From: an uncultured Prevotella sp.
GTDB lineage: Bacteria > Bacteroidota > Bacteroidia > Bacteroidales > Bacteroidaceae
Length of the DNA stretch: 22,673 nt
Assembly (NCBI GenBank): GCA_900550365.1
Contig: URRR01000036.1
Span: 1-22,673 of the forward strand
Reading direction: 5' to 3'
Position 1 is the stretch's first letter. Each line of letters begins with the position of its first letter. Below the pieces are notes generated by a model. The model saw only the letters and a program-made list of their open reading frames with translations. It was not told the DNA's origin and did not search any database. Positions 16,288 through 22,673 of the stretch are shown here, in pieces. The translations under genes were made by a program, and so were the position numbers.

Positions 16288-16373
16288 GTTTTCTTTTGTT
16301 ATGGGATAAATAAAGGGTTGTAATATTATAAAAGGTGTAACCACGGGCCTTACGGCCGTGCGGGGCGGCGCGC

Positions 16374-17285
16374 CTACGGGTTGCCGGCCTTGCTCAGCTC
16401 TGCCTCGGCCTCGTCGCGGTCATGCCTTAGCTGCTCTGTAAGCCTGGCTGCTGACGCGAACTTGTGCTCGCCGCGCAGCCGGCGGTAGAAGGCTACCTCA
16501 ATGTCCTGCCCGTAAATGTCGTCGCTGAAGTTGAAGATGTTGGCCTCAAGCGTGGTTTCTGTACCTTCAAAGGTGGGCCGCGTGCCGATGTTCATCATGC
16601 CGTCGAGCCACTTGTCTGCGCCGCCCGGCCTTACTCTTACGGCATATACGCCGCCCTCGGGCACAAGCTTCAGCGGGTCAGAGGGCCTGATGTTGGCCGT
16701 GGGGAAGCCCAGCCGGCGCCCTTCACGGTAGCCGCTGACCACCTTTCCGGCCAGCCGGTAGCGGTAACCGAGGCACATGGCGGCCATGTCAGTCTCGCCG
16801 GCTGAGAGGAACGAGCGTATCACTGACGAGCTGACCTGCACGCCGTTGAGGCGGAACGAGTCGGCCTTAACGACGTCGATGCCCAGCTCGCGGCCGTAGC
16901 GCACGTAGTCGTCAAAGCCTTCGGCGCGGTTATGGCCGAAGCGGTTGTCGTAACCCGTGATGAGCACAGACACGTTAAGGCGGCCGCGCAGCACGTCTTT
17001 CATGAAGTCGTAAGCCGAGAGCGACGCCATCTGCTCGTCGAAGTGGAGCATCACGCAGCGGTCGATGCCGGTGTCTTCGAGCCGCAGGCGCTTCTCGTCG
17101 GCCGTGGTCAGCAGCCGCGGGCGGTACTCTTTGTGCAGCACAAGACGTGGATGAGCGTCAAAAGTGATTACCATTGACTGCATCCCCTTGCGCAGCGCGG
17201 TGTCGATAACGGTGTCGATGAGGTAACGGTGGCCCCTGTGTACGCCGTCAAAGAAGCCTATCGTGGCTACTGATTGGTTGGTCAT
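16374..17285 (-). CDS. ribF: Bifunctional riboflavin kinase / FAD synthetase
   Basis: The 303-residue enzyme phosphorylates riboflavin to FMN and adenylates FMN to FAD in the cytoplasm. The N-terminal adenylyltransferase starts with ATIGFFDGVHRGHRYLI (residues 7-23), the HxGH nucleotide-binding motif, and includes LITGYDNRFGHNRAEG. The C-terminal kinase begins about residue 175 with YRLAGKVVSGYREGRRLGFPTANI, holding the PTAN flavokinase signature, and continues with NIGTRPTFEG and the DIYGQDIEVAFYRRLRGEHKF block. Length is normal for the family and the start is ATG. An 80-bp dispersed repeat begins 18 nt upstream of the start, so the promoter must lie in or beyond that repeat. No FMN riboswitch is evident. 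Confidence 0.95.
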   Translation of the reverse strand: MTNQSVATIGFFDGVHRGHRYLIDTVIDTALRKGMQSMVITFDAHPRLVLHKEYRPRLLTTADEKRLRLEDTGIDRCVMLHFDEQMASLSAYDFMKDVLRGRLNVSVLITGYDNRFGHNRAEGFDDYVRYGRELGIDVVKADSFRLNGVQVSSSVIRSFLSAGETDMAAMCLGYRYRLAGKVVSGYREGRRLGFPTANIRPSDPLKLVPEGGVYAVRVRPGGADKWLDGMMNIGTRPTFEGTETTLEANIFNFSDDIYGQDIEVAFYRRLRGEHKFASAARLTEQLRHDRDEAEAELSKAGNP

Positions 17286-17303
17286 ATCTCGATATTTTAG
17301 AAG

Positions 17304-17383
17304 TTATAGAAGTTAGAGAAGTTCCTTCTAAAGAAGTTAAAGAAGTTATAGAAGTTATCACTCGCTTCGCTCGTTAGAAGTTA
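17304..17383 (+). repeat. 80-bp dispersed repeat, copy 1 (GAAGTTA units)
   Basis: This repeat is built of GAAGTTA words at 7-10 nt spacing and a CTCGCTTCGCTCG palindrome. Its reverse complement recurs at 20957-21036 with a single difference in 80 bases. The two copies therefore form inverted repeats about 3.6 kb apart, with the HAD and ATPase genes between them. Confidence 0.85.
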
Positions 17384-17411
17384 TAGCCGTATGCTTTGCT
17401 ATTTGCAGGGC

Positions 17412-17476
17412 AAATCTCCTTGTCTGCTTGTTTGCTTGTATCTTGTCTGCTGGAGAAATCTCCTTGTCTGCTTGTT
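17412..17476. repeat. Two 21-bp direct repeats (TCTCCTTGTCTGCTTGTT)
   Basis: AAATCTCCTTGTCTGCTTGTT-type words occur at 17412-17432 and 17456-17476, with shorter CTTGTCTGC copies between and after. They occupy the gap between ribF and the HAD stop codon and carry no gene. They look like local tandem duplication debris. An 8-bp-arm hairpin (17488-17505) overlaps the HAD stop codon. Confidence 0.6.
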
Positions 17477-17492
17477 CCTTGTCTGCTGAATG

Positions 17493-18071
17493 TCAGATGA
17501 CATTCAAAATGTTGATTCCTTCTTTTTCAGCGGCTAAGCAGTTCTTCATTGAGTCGTCGATGAAGAGCGTCTCGGAGGGATTGAAGCCGGTCTCGTCGAG
17601 CACGCGGCGGAAGATTTCGCCGTCGGGCTTCAGCATGTGCATCTCGTAAGACAGGAAGGTGCGCTCGAAATACCAGTCTACCGTCTTGCCGGCAGCCGTG
17701 AAATAGTCGTCAACGGACTTCCGCCAGTGAATCGGATTGGTGTTGCTGAGCAGCACGAGACGGTGGTTCTCCTTCAGACGGGCGAGCATCGAGAGCCGCT
17801 CTGCCGGTATTCCGGTGAGCAGGGCGTTCCATGCGGCGCATATTTCGGCGTCTGACGCCGTGCAGGCGGGGCACGCCCGGCGCACCTCATCGCAGAAACC
17901 GGCCACGCCGATAGCGCCCACCTCAAGCTCGTGGAACAGGTCTTCCTGCCGGCATTCGTCAACATATCCGGCGATGGCTCCGGCCCCTATCCGGGTAAAG
18001 GCGTCGATACACCTCTGCCGGTCGAGGCCAACGAGGACACCGCCGAAATCGAATATCAGGTTCTTTATCAT
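17493..18071 (-). CDS. HAD-superfamily phosphatase (YihX-like)
   Basis: This 192-residue cytoplasmic hydrolase has the four HAD motifs: LIFDFGGVLV (residues 5-14, nucleophile D8), LVLLSNTNPIHW (motif II), the Lys in HMLKPDGEIF (motif III) and TLFIDDSMKN (motif IV, paired Asp). The DxG form of motif I and the length match YihX-type sugar-phosphate phosphatases. The substrate is not certain; alpha-glucose-1-phosphate is only the best known one in the family. Its ATG overlaps the stop of the ATPase gene (ATGA, 18068-18071), so it is translationally coupled and expressed with it, although a biochemical link is not obvious. Confidence 0.85.
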   Translation of the reverse strand: MIKNLIFDFGGVLVGLDRQRCIDAFTRIGAGAIAGYVDECRQEDLFHELEVGAIGVAGFCDEVRRACPACTASDAEICAAWNALLTGIPAERLSMLARLKENHRLVLLSNTNPIHWRKSVDDYFTAAGKTVDWYFERTFLSYEMHMLKPDGEIFRRVLDETGFNPSETLFIDDSMKNCLAAEKEGINILNVI

Positions 18072-20677
18072 TTGCTGCGCAGACGCTTAACGGCACGCCA
18101 TATCTCGCCTATCCAAAGAACGAGCGACGTTGAGGCGATTATCACGAGCCACTCTTGCAGAGAAAGCGGAACGGTACGGAACATCTTGCCGCCGAAGGTA
18201 ACGATAATCCACTGGCCGCCGAGGATGATCAGCAGCACGAGCAGCAGTCCGTTGTCGTGCATGAAGGCGTGGAAGGCCGAATGGTTGGAGCCGAACGCCT
18301 TGGCATTGAACAGATTCCAGAACTGCAGCATGACGAACGTCGTGAAGAACATTGACAGCTCATGGACGTGCAGGTCGCCGGCCGACTGGTTGCAGTGGAT
18401 GAGGAAAGCGAAGAGCACGGAGAAGAACATGAGGCCTATGCCGACGATGCCTTTGGCCATGCCTTTGGTTATTATGAAGTCTGACTGCTTGCGGGGCTTC
18501 TCCTTCATCACCTCGCGCGACGGCGGCAGAGATGCCAAGGCGAGCGCGGCGAAGGTGTCCATGATGAGGTTAACCCACAGAATCTGCGTCACGGTGAGCG
18601 GCAGTTCGGTGCCGATAAAGGCTCCGCCGAGCACGAGTAGCAGGGCGGTGACATTGACAACGAGCTGGAAGAAGAGGAAGCGCTGGATGTTCTTATAGAG
18701 CGAGCGGCCCCACATCACGGCGTTGACGATGCTGCGGAACGAGTCGTCGAGCAGCGTCATGTCGCTGGCCTCCTTGGCCACCGACGTGCCCGAGCCGAGC
18801 GACAGGCCCACGTGAGCATGGTTGAGGGCGGGCGCGTCGTTGGTTCCGTCGCCCGTAACGGCCACCACCTCGTTGTGCTTCTGCAGCAGATTGACGAGGC
18901 GCTGCTTGTCGGTAGGCCTTGCACGGCTCATCACGCGCAGCGTAACAACGCGCTTGAAGGCCTCCTCGTCGCTAAGCGCGGCGAAGTCAGGACCGGTAAT
19001 CTGCGCCTCGGCAGGCGTGTCCTTGTCCCATATTCCGATTTGGCGTGCTATCTCGATTGCCGTCGCCGACGTGTCGCCGGTAACGATTTTCACCTTGATG
19101 CCTGCGCTGACGCACTGCTTTACGGCGTCGGGCACGTCCTCACGGATGGGGTCGCTGATAGCCGTAACGGCCTGGAACGTAAGGCGTTTGCCGCCGGCCA
19201 GGGCCGCCGTGTCGGGCTGTTCGCCGTCGGCCAGCTCGCGGTAAGCGAAGGCCAGGGTACGCATGGCCTGGTTCTGATAGCCCGTAAGGCGTGTGGAAAT
19301 CTCCTTGCGGGCGTCGTCGGTGAGGTCGCAGAACGAGGCGATAATCTCCGGCGCGCCCTTAACCATAAGGTAACGCCTGCCCCCGACACGGCCTACCGTG
19401 GCCATATACTTGCGCTCGGTGGAGAAGGGAAGCTGCTCCTCGATGTCTTCTTCCTTTCTTAATGTCTTATAATCTACGCCGTTCTTCTCAAGCCACAGCA
19501 GCAGGGCAATCTCCGTAGGGTTGCCAATGCCCTTGCCGCCCTCCTCGTCAAGGTGGGCGGTGGTGTTGAGAGCTATGGCCGAACGGAACAGGGCGTCGTC
19601 GGCGTCATACTGCTTCATGTCGGCCACCTGCATCTTGTTCTGGGTCAGGGTGCCCGTCTTGTCGGTACAGATAACGGTCACGGCGCCCATGGTCTCGCAG
19701 GCGTGCAGCTTGCGCACGAGGTTGTTGTTCTTCAGCATGCGGCGCATGTTGAGCGCAAGGCTCAGCGTAACGGCCATCGGCATGCCCTCAGGCACGGCCA
19801 TTACGATAAGCGTTACGGCCATCATGAAGTACTGCAGCACGGTCTCGGCCATGCGCAGATAGTCAGTAGAGGCCCAAATGCCGTGGCTGTCGAGGATGAT
19901 GTCGCGGCCCAGGAATATGACGAAGGCTGCCACGGATATGCCTATGCCGAACTTGCTGATGAGCTTGGCCAGCTTGTCGAGCTGCATGTTGAGCGGCGTC
20001 TTCACGGCCGTTATCTCGGTGCTCGAGCGTGCCACCTTGCCTATCTCGGTGGCGTCGCCCACCTCGGTGACCTCATACGTGCCGCGGCCGTTCATCACCA
20101 TTGTGCTCCTGAGCACCTTCGATGAGGGGTAAGTGGCCTCGGTGTCGTTCTTGGCGGGGTCGGCATGCTTCGTGATGATAGGCTCGCCCGTGAGCGACGA
20201 CTCGTCAATCTGCAGGTCGGTAGACTCTATAAGCGTGCCGTCGGCCGGTATCTCGTCGCCCACCTCGATAATGACAATGTCGCCTACGACGATGTCCTTG
20301 CGGGCCACCTCAACTACCTTGCCGCCGCGGCGCACCTTCACGGGCGACTCCTCGCCCAGCGCCGTGAGCACGTTGAACTTCTTGGCGGCGTCCATCTCGA
20401 ACCAGAAGCCAATCGTTGTGGCCAGCACTATGGCCAGGATAATGCCCACGCTCTCGATAAAGTCGCCGTTGATGCAGGCCAGGGCCAGAGATATTACGGC
20501 CGCTACGAGTAAGATTTTGATGATAGGGTCCTTGTATTTGTCAAGGTACAGTTTCCATAAAGGGGTTCTCTTTGGAGGGGTAAGTGTGTTCTCGCCGTGC
20601 TCTTGCCGGCTTTTCAGCACATCGCTGTCGCTCAACCCTTTAGGGTTGGAATACAGCGGATTAATCTCGTTGCTCAT
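18068..20677 (-). CDS. P-type ATPase, calcium-translocating (P2-type)
   Basis: The 869-residue membrane pump exports a cation, most likely Ca2+, using ATP. In order: N-terminal cation domain, helices 1-2 (about 52-92), actuator with SLTGEPI (161-167), helix 4 with VPEGMP (295-300), the phosphorylation site CTDKTGTLTQNKM (337-349, phospho-D339), KGAPE in the nucleotide domain, TGDTSATA, the hinge VTGDGTNDAP and the C-terminal helices with NLIMDTFAALALASLP. PEGMP in helix 4 and N-x-x-x-D in helix 6 are the Ca2+-pump pattern (SERCA/PMCA type) rather than that of heavy-metal or Kdp pumps. Length fits bacterial Ca2+ ATPases. It leads a two-gene operon with the HAD phosphatase. Metal specificity is by family inference only. 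Confidence 0.93.
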   Translation of the reverse strand: MSNEINPLYSNPKGLSDSDVLKSRQEHGENTLTPPKRTPLWKLYLDKYKDPIIKILLVAAVISLALACINGDFIESVGIILAIVLATTIGFWFEMDAAKKFNVLTALGEESPVKVRRGGKVVEVARKDIVVGDIVIIEVGDEIPADGTLIESTDLQIDESSLTGEPIITKHADPAKNDTEATYPSSKVLRSTMVMNGRGTYEVTEVGDATEIGKVARSSTEITAVKTPLNMQLDKLAKLISKFGIGISVAAFVIFLGRDIILDSHGIWASTDYLRMAETVLQYFMMAVTLIVMAVPEGMPMAVTLSLALNMRRMLKNNNLVRKLHACETMGAVTVICTDKTGTLTQNKMQVADMKQYDADDALFRSAIALNTTAHLDEEGGKGIGNPTEIALLLWLEKNGVDYKTLRKEEDIEEQLPFSTERKYMATVGRVGGRRYLMVKGAPEIIASFCDLTDDARKEISTRLTGYQNQAMRTLAFAYRELADGEQPDTAALAGGKRLTFQAVTAISDPIREDVPDAVKQCVSAGIKVKIVTGDTSATAIEIARQIGIWDKDTPAEAQITGPDFAALSDEEAFKRVVTLRVMSRARPTDKQRLVNLLQKHNEVVAVTGDGTNDAPALNHAHVGLSLGSGTSVAKEASDMTLLDDSFRSIVNAVMWGRSLYKNIQRFLFFQLVVNVTALLLVLGGAFIGTELPLTVTQILWVNLIMDTFAALALASLPPSREVMKEKPRKQSDFIITKGMAKGIVGIGLMFFSVLFAFLIHCNQSAGDLHVHELSMFFTTFVMLQFWNLFNAKAFGSNHSAFHAFMHDNGLLLVLLIILGGQWIIVTFGGKMFRTVPLSLQEWLVIIASTSLVLWIGEIWRAVKRLRSK

Positions 20678-20715
20678 TTAAAAATTCAATAAAACAATTA
20701 AGTTAATACTGTCTG

Positions 20716-20723
20716 CAAATTTA
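20716..20723 (-). promoter_or_regulatory. -7 box (TAAATTTG) of the ATPase-HAD operon
   Basis: TAAATTTG on the minus strand lies 39 nt before the ATPase ATG and fits TAnnTTTG. The -33 position has no clear TTTG. Confidence 0.55.
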
Positions 20724-20823
20724 GTATAATTAGCCGACATTCAGCGTAACGGCAGCCCATTATCACGTATTTTTAACGTATCTTTCCAATTATTTATGCG
20801 CGCGGGCGGAAGGGGAGCTTCAA

Positions 20824-20940
20824 AAATTAAGAGTTAAGAATGAAGAATTAAGAAAGAAAAAGCAAGATAATAAGATATGATTTGGGACAAATACTCAGCT
20901 AAGCATATTTTCTTAATTCTTCATTCTTAACTCTTAATTT
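20824..20940. repeat. AT-rich inverted repeat element, copy 2 (perfect 32-bp arms)
   Basis: The arms at 20824-20855 and 20909-20940 are perfect 32-bp inverted repeats around a 53-nt spacer. The arm begins AAATTAAGAGTTAAGAATGA and resembles the arms at 14473-14606. The spacer has no gene. It stands next to the 80-bp repeat copy 2 with 16 bp between. Confidence 0.85.
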
Positions 20941-20956
20941 GCTATGCATTTGGCTT

Positions 20957-21036
20957 TAACTTCTAACGAGCGAAGCGAGTGATAACTTCTATAACTTCTT
21001 TAAATTCTTTAGAAGGAACTTCTCTAACTTCTATAA
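20957..21036 (-). repeat. 80-bp dispersed repeat, copy 2 (inverted)
   Basis: The reverse complement equals 17304-17383 at 79 of 80 positions; the single change lies in TTTAAATTC (TTTAACTTC in the other copy). It lies upstream of the ATPase promoter, so the pair brackets the whole ATPase-HAD unit. Confidence 0.85.
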
Positions 21037-21078
21037 TAGATATCCTTTCGCACCGCAAAAGGTGGCATATCGGGAGCT

Positions 21079-21117
21079 AAAAGACGGCCTTTCGCACGCT
21101 AAAAGACCGTCTTTTGC
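21079..21117. repeat. AAAAGACGGCCTTT palindromic repeat, locus 3
   Basis: AAAAGACGGCCTTT (21079-21092) is followed by AAAAGACCGTCTTTT (21101-21115), which is itself palindromic and pairs with the first copy apart from one base. Together with 20824-21036, three different repeat families fill this 300-bp gap. Confidence 0.7.
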
Positions 21118-21209
21118 AACGCCGCGCGTAACTCATTGATTTTCAGCGGATAAGAAAACGCGGAGAGACGGCCGGCAAACCGCATTTTTATATTTTTCCG
21201 GCCACGGCG

Positions 21210-21240
21210 TTGCACGTCTCGGATTTTATTGCTATCTTCG
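21210..21240 (+). promoter_or_regulatory. Probable promoter of the MBL-fold lipoprotein gene
   Basis: TTG (21210-21212), a 20-nt spacer and TATCTTCG (21233-21240) approximate the TTTG / TAnnTTTG pair. The leader to the ATG at 21273 would be about 25 nt. Confidence 0.5.
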
Positions 21241-21272
21241 TGCGAACATTGACAAACAAAAACACAAAGGCC

Positions 21273-22130
21273 ATGATGAAATTCAACAGGATAAAGATTG
21301 CGGCTGCGTCTGTGGTTATGTTGATGCTCGCCTCGTGCGGCGGAGCGAAGGCTGACGGCACGCAGACTGAAAGCGCACAGACCGACGGCGTAGCGGTAAG
21401 CACGATTGGAGACATTACGCTCATAGCCATTAACGACAACGAGGGCGAGAAGCGCATGCCCAACAAGCTGTTTTACGGCGACGGCGACTCGGCCAAGGTG
21501 GAGCGCCTCTCGCCCGAAGGCTCGGTGCCCTCGTCGGTTAGTTGCTTCGTCGTCAAGACGCAGGGCAAGACGGTTCTGTTCGACACGGGCAACGGAACGG
21601 CCCGCGGAGGCGTGCTGCTCGAAAGACTGAGCGGCGCGGGGCTTTCGCCCGACAGCATTGATTATCTGATACTTACACACTTCCACGGCGACCATATCGG
21701 CGGCATGATGAACGGCGGAAAGCCCGTGTTCACCCGTGCCGAGGTGTACGCCCCGGCCGATGAATACGCCTATTGGCAGACCGCGGACAACCCTAACGGC
21801 CGGCTGGCAATGGAGACGATGAAGGCTTACAGCGACCGCCTGCACCTGTTTAAATACGGCGACGCCCTGCCGCTCGGCATCAAGGCAATGGCCGCTCCGG
21901 GGCACACGCCCGGCCATACGGTGTATCAGACTGGCCGCCTGTTCATTGCCGGCGACCTGATGCACGGCTTCGACCTTCAGATACAGGACCTGTCGATATG
22001 CCCGTCATACGACATCAACCCGGAGCAGGCCGCCGAAACCCGCCGGAAATACGTGGAATACGTACGCAAGAACAAGCTGATAACGGCCGGCATGCACTTC
22101 CCCGGCAGCGGCGTGAAAGACAGTCTGTAA
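21273..22130 (+). CDS. Metallo-beta-lactamase-fold hydrolase, lipoprotein
   Basis: The 285-residue protein begins with a lipoprotein signal, MMKFNRIKIAAASVVMLMLASC, whose lipobox is LASC with C22 as the lipid-bearing residue, so it should be anchored in a membrane facing the periplasm or outside. The MBL fold follows: LLFDTGNG-like strand (VLFDTGNGTARGG), LTHFHGDHIGG (metal ligands H136, H138, D140, H141), GHTPGHTVY, IAGDLMHG with the bridging Asp, and a final GMHFPGSG His. Such enzymes bind two metals and hydrolyse lactones, esters or related bonds; the substrate here is unknown. I see no close tie to antibiotic lactamases. The frame is open back to a TTG at 21210, but the lipoprotein start fits ATG 21273 (or 21276). 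Confidence 0.88.
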   Translation: MMKFNRIKIAAASVVMLMLASCGGAKADGTQTESAQTDGVAVSTIGDITLIAINDNEGEKRMPNKLFYGDGDSAKVERLSPEGSVPSSVSCFVVKTQGKTVLFDTGNGTARGGVLLERLSGAGLSPDSIDYLILTHFHGDHIGGMMNGGKPVFTRAEVYAPADEYAYWQTADNPNGRLAMETMKAYSDRLHLFKYGDALPLGIKAMAAPGHTPGHTVYQTGRLFIAGDLMHGFDLQIQDLSICPSYDINPEQAAETRRKYVEYVRKNKLITAGMHFPGSGVKDSL

Positions 22131-22237
22131 CAGCATAAGAAGCCCCGCAAAACCAACGTCAGCACCGCCCGCAAACCGCCTGAATACCCTCCGGCGCCTC
22201 ATTTTATGAGTTTTTAATACAGATTTTCGCCAAAAAA

Positions 22238-22269
22238 TTTGGCAGTTTGCCCAAACTTCCGTACTTTTG
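22238..22269 (+). promoter_or_regulatory. Promoter of the tRNA gene
   Basis: TTTG (22238-22241), 20 nt, TACTTTTG (22262-22269) fits the Bacteroidetes consensus. A palindrome (22279-22295, TGACCGCC A GGCGGTCA) lies between it and the tRNA, in the transcribed leader, and could be a processing signal. The preceding stretch from 22131 holds no gene or clear terminator. Confidence 0.75.
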
Positions 22270-22300
22270 CACTCGCAATGACCGCCAGGCGGTCAATGTA

Positions 22301-22374
22301 GGGCTTTTAGCTCAGTTGGTTAGAGCAACAGACTCATAATCTGGAGGTCCCAGGTTCAAGCCCTGGATGGCCCA
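22301..22374 (+). tRNA. tRNA with anticodon CAT (Met elongator, or Ile2)
   Basis: It folds as a 74-nt cloverleaf: acceptor GGGCTTT with ATGGCCC (one T-T mismatch and one G-T pair), D stem GCTC/GAGC, anticodon loop CTCATAA with CAT at 22335-22337, T arm CCAGG TTCAAGC CCTGG and discriminator A. CCA is not encoded. The first anticodon-stem pair (A27-G43) is a mismatch. Anticodon CAT fits elongator tRNA-Met or an Ile2 tRNA whose C34 becomes lysidine; the sequence alone does not settle which. It is not the initiator, which would have three G-C pairs at the base of the anticodon stem. Confidence 0.9.
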
Positions 22375-22385
22375 CACTGAAAATC

Positions 22386-22421
22386 AAGCACTTACAGACT
22401 TTCTGTAGGTGCTTTTTCTTT
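22386..22421 (+). terminator. Intrinsic terminator of the tRNA transcript
   Basis: AAGCACTTACAGA (22386-22398) pairs with TCTGTAGGTGCTT (22402-22414) with one G-T pair, followed by TTTCTTTT. This is a standard rho-independent structure 12 nt past the tRNA. Confidence 0.85.
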
Positions 22422-22673
22422 TATTGGCGACCTTCAAGTGACCTTTTTGAAGCGAAACTTTGTAAAATTGGCCTTTTGAAATTTCATGGAATTGCAGTAA
22501 ATCTTTATGGATTTTTAATAAAAAGGATAGCCAAAATCGGTTGCTTTTAATTTTCAATTACGGCCTTAGGGTATGAGATAAAGCAAGGGCAGCGGCTTCC
22601 ATATGGAAACCGTTTTTTATTTTTCACCGTGAACCGGCAGGATGTCTTTTGTGCATTAAAATAAAAGCATTCG
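22422..22673. other. AT-rich tail without a recognisable gene
   Basis: About 250 bases after the tRNA terminator carry no supported ORF. Base composition drops well below that of the core genes before it. A hairpin at 22593-22612 (one mismatch) followed by TTTTTT at 22613-22618 could be another + strand terminator. The gene it would serve lies outside the window or has decayed. Confidence 0.4.

Noticed and set aside
15658..16323. 221-residue + strand ORF
   Set aside because: Antisense to the CPBP protease, whose catalytic motifs are intact; composition is that of a shadow frame.
16288..16344. 19-residue N-terminal extension of the CPBP protease
   Set aside because: The segment is not signal-like, and MKKTILYLL at 16287 is a natural membrane-protein start.
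21099..21965. 288-residue minus-strand ORF
   Set aside because: Antisense to the MBL lipoprotein, which has a lipobox and all metal ligands; the ORF also runs through intergenic repeats.

Overview
The window looks like chromosomal DNA of a Bacteroidales bacterium, most like Prevotellaceae; the genus cannot be fixed from the sequence alone. The reasons are a giant one-component hybrid two-component sensor (propeller, Y_Y_Y, kinase, receiver, AraC), promoters of the Bacteroidetes type (TTTG, 19-20 nt, TAnnTTTG), weak or absent Shine-Dalgarno sites, a tRNA without encoded CCA, and intergenic spaces filled with short palindromic dispersed repeats.

Layout. Positions 1-717 hold no gene but several repeat families. 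Positions 718-4400 (+) are the end of a surface-polysaccharide locus: an acyltransferase-3 membrane protein, a GT69/CAP59-like glycosyltransferase, a GT-D-fold-like protein and a WecG/TagA/CpsF transferase. The first two are very AT-rich and look acquired. Two of the four genes carry an 8-nt G/C homopolymer. Positions 4401-5053 are a gene-poor junction with a candidate 22-residue ORF and a 17-bp hairpin. Positions 9864 to 5054 (-) are a type III restriction-modification operon in the order res then mod. Positions 14322 to 10076 (-) are a hybrid two-component system whose signal peptide lies in a different reading frame from the body.

From 14842 the window looks like core chromosome: a hexapeptide acetyltransferase (+), a CPBP membrane protease and ribF (-), a Ca2+-type P-type ATPase translationally coupled to a HAD phosphatase (-), a metallo-beta-lactamase-fold lipoprotein (+), and a tRNA with anticodon CAT followed by a terminator. 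The last 250 bases are AT-rich and without a gene.

The most unusual signals are the frameshift that separates the sensor from its signal peptide, the paired G8/C8 tracts in polysaccharide genes (candidate phase variation), a three-copy 70-bp palindromic repeat, and an 80-bp inverted repeat pair (79/80 identical) flanking the ATPase-HAD operon. I found no CRISPR array, transposase or integrase gene. The restriction-modification operon is the only recognisable defence system.
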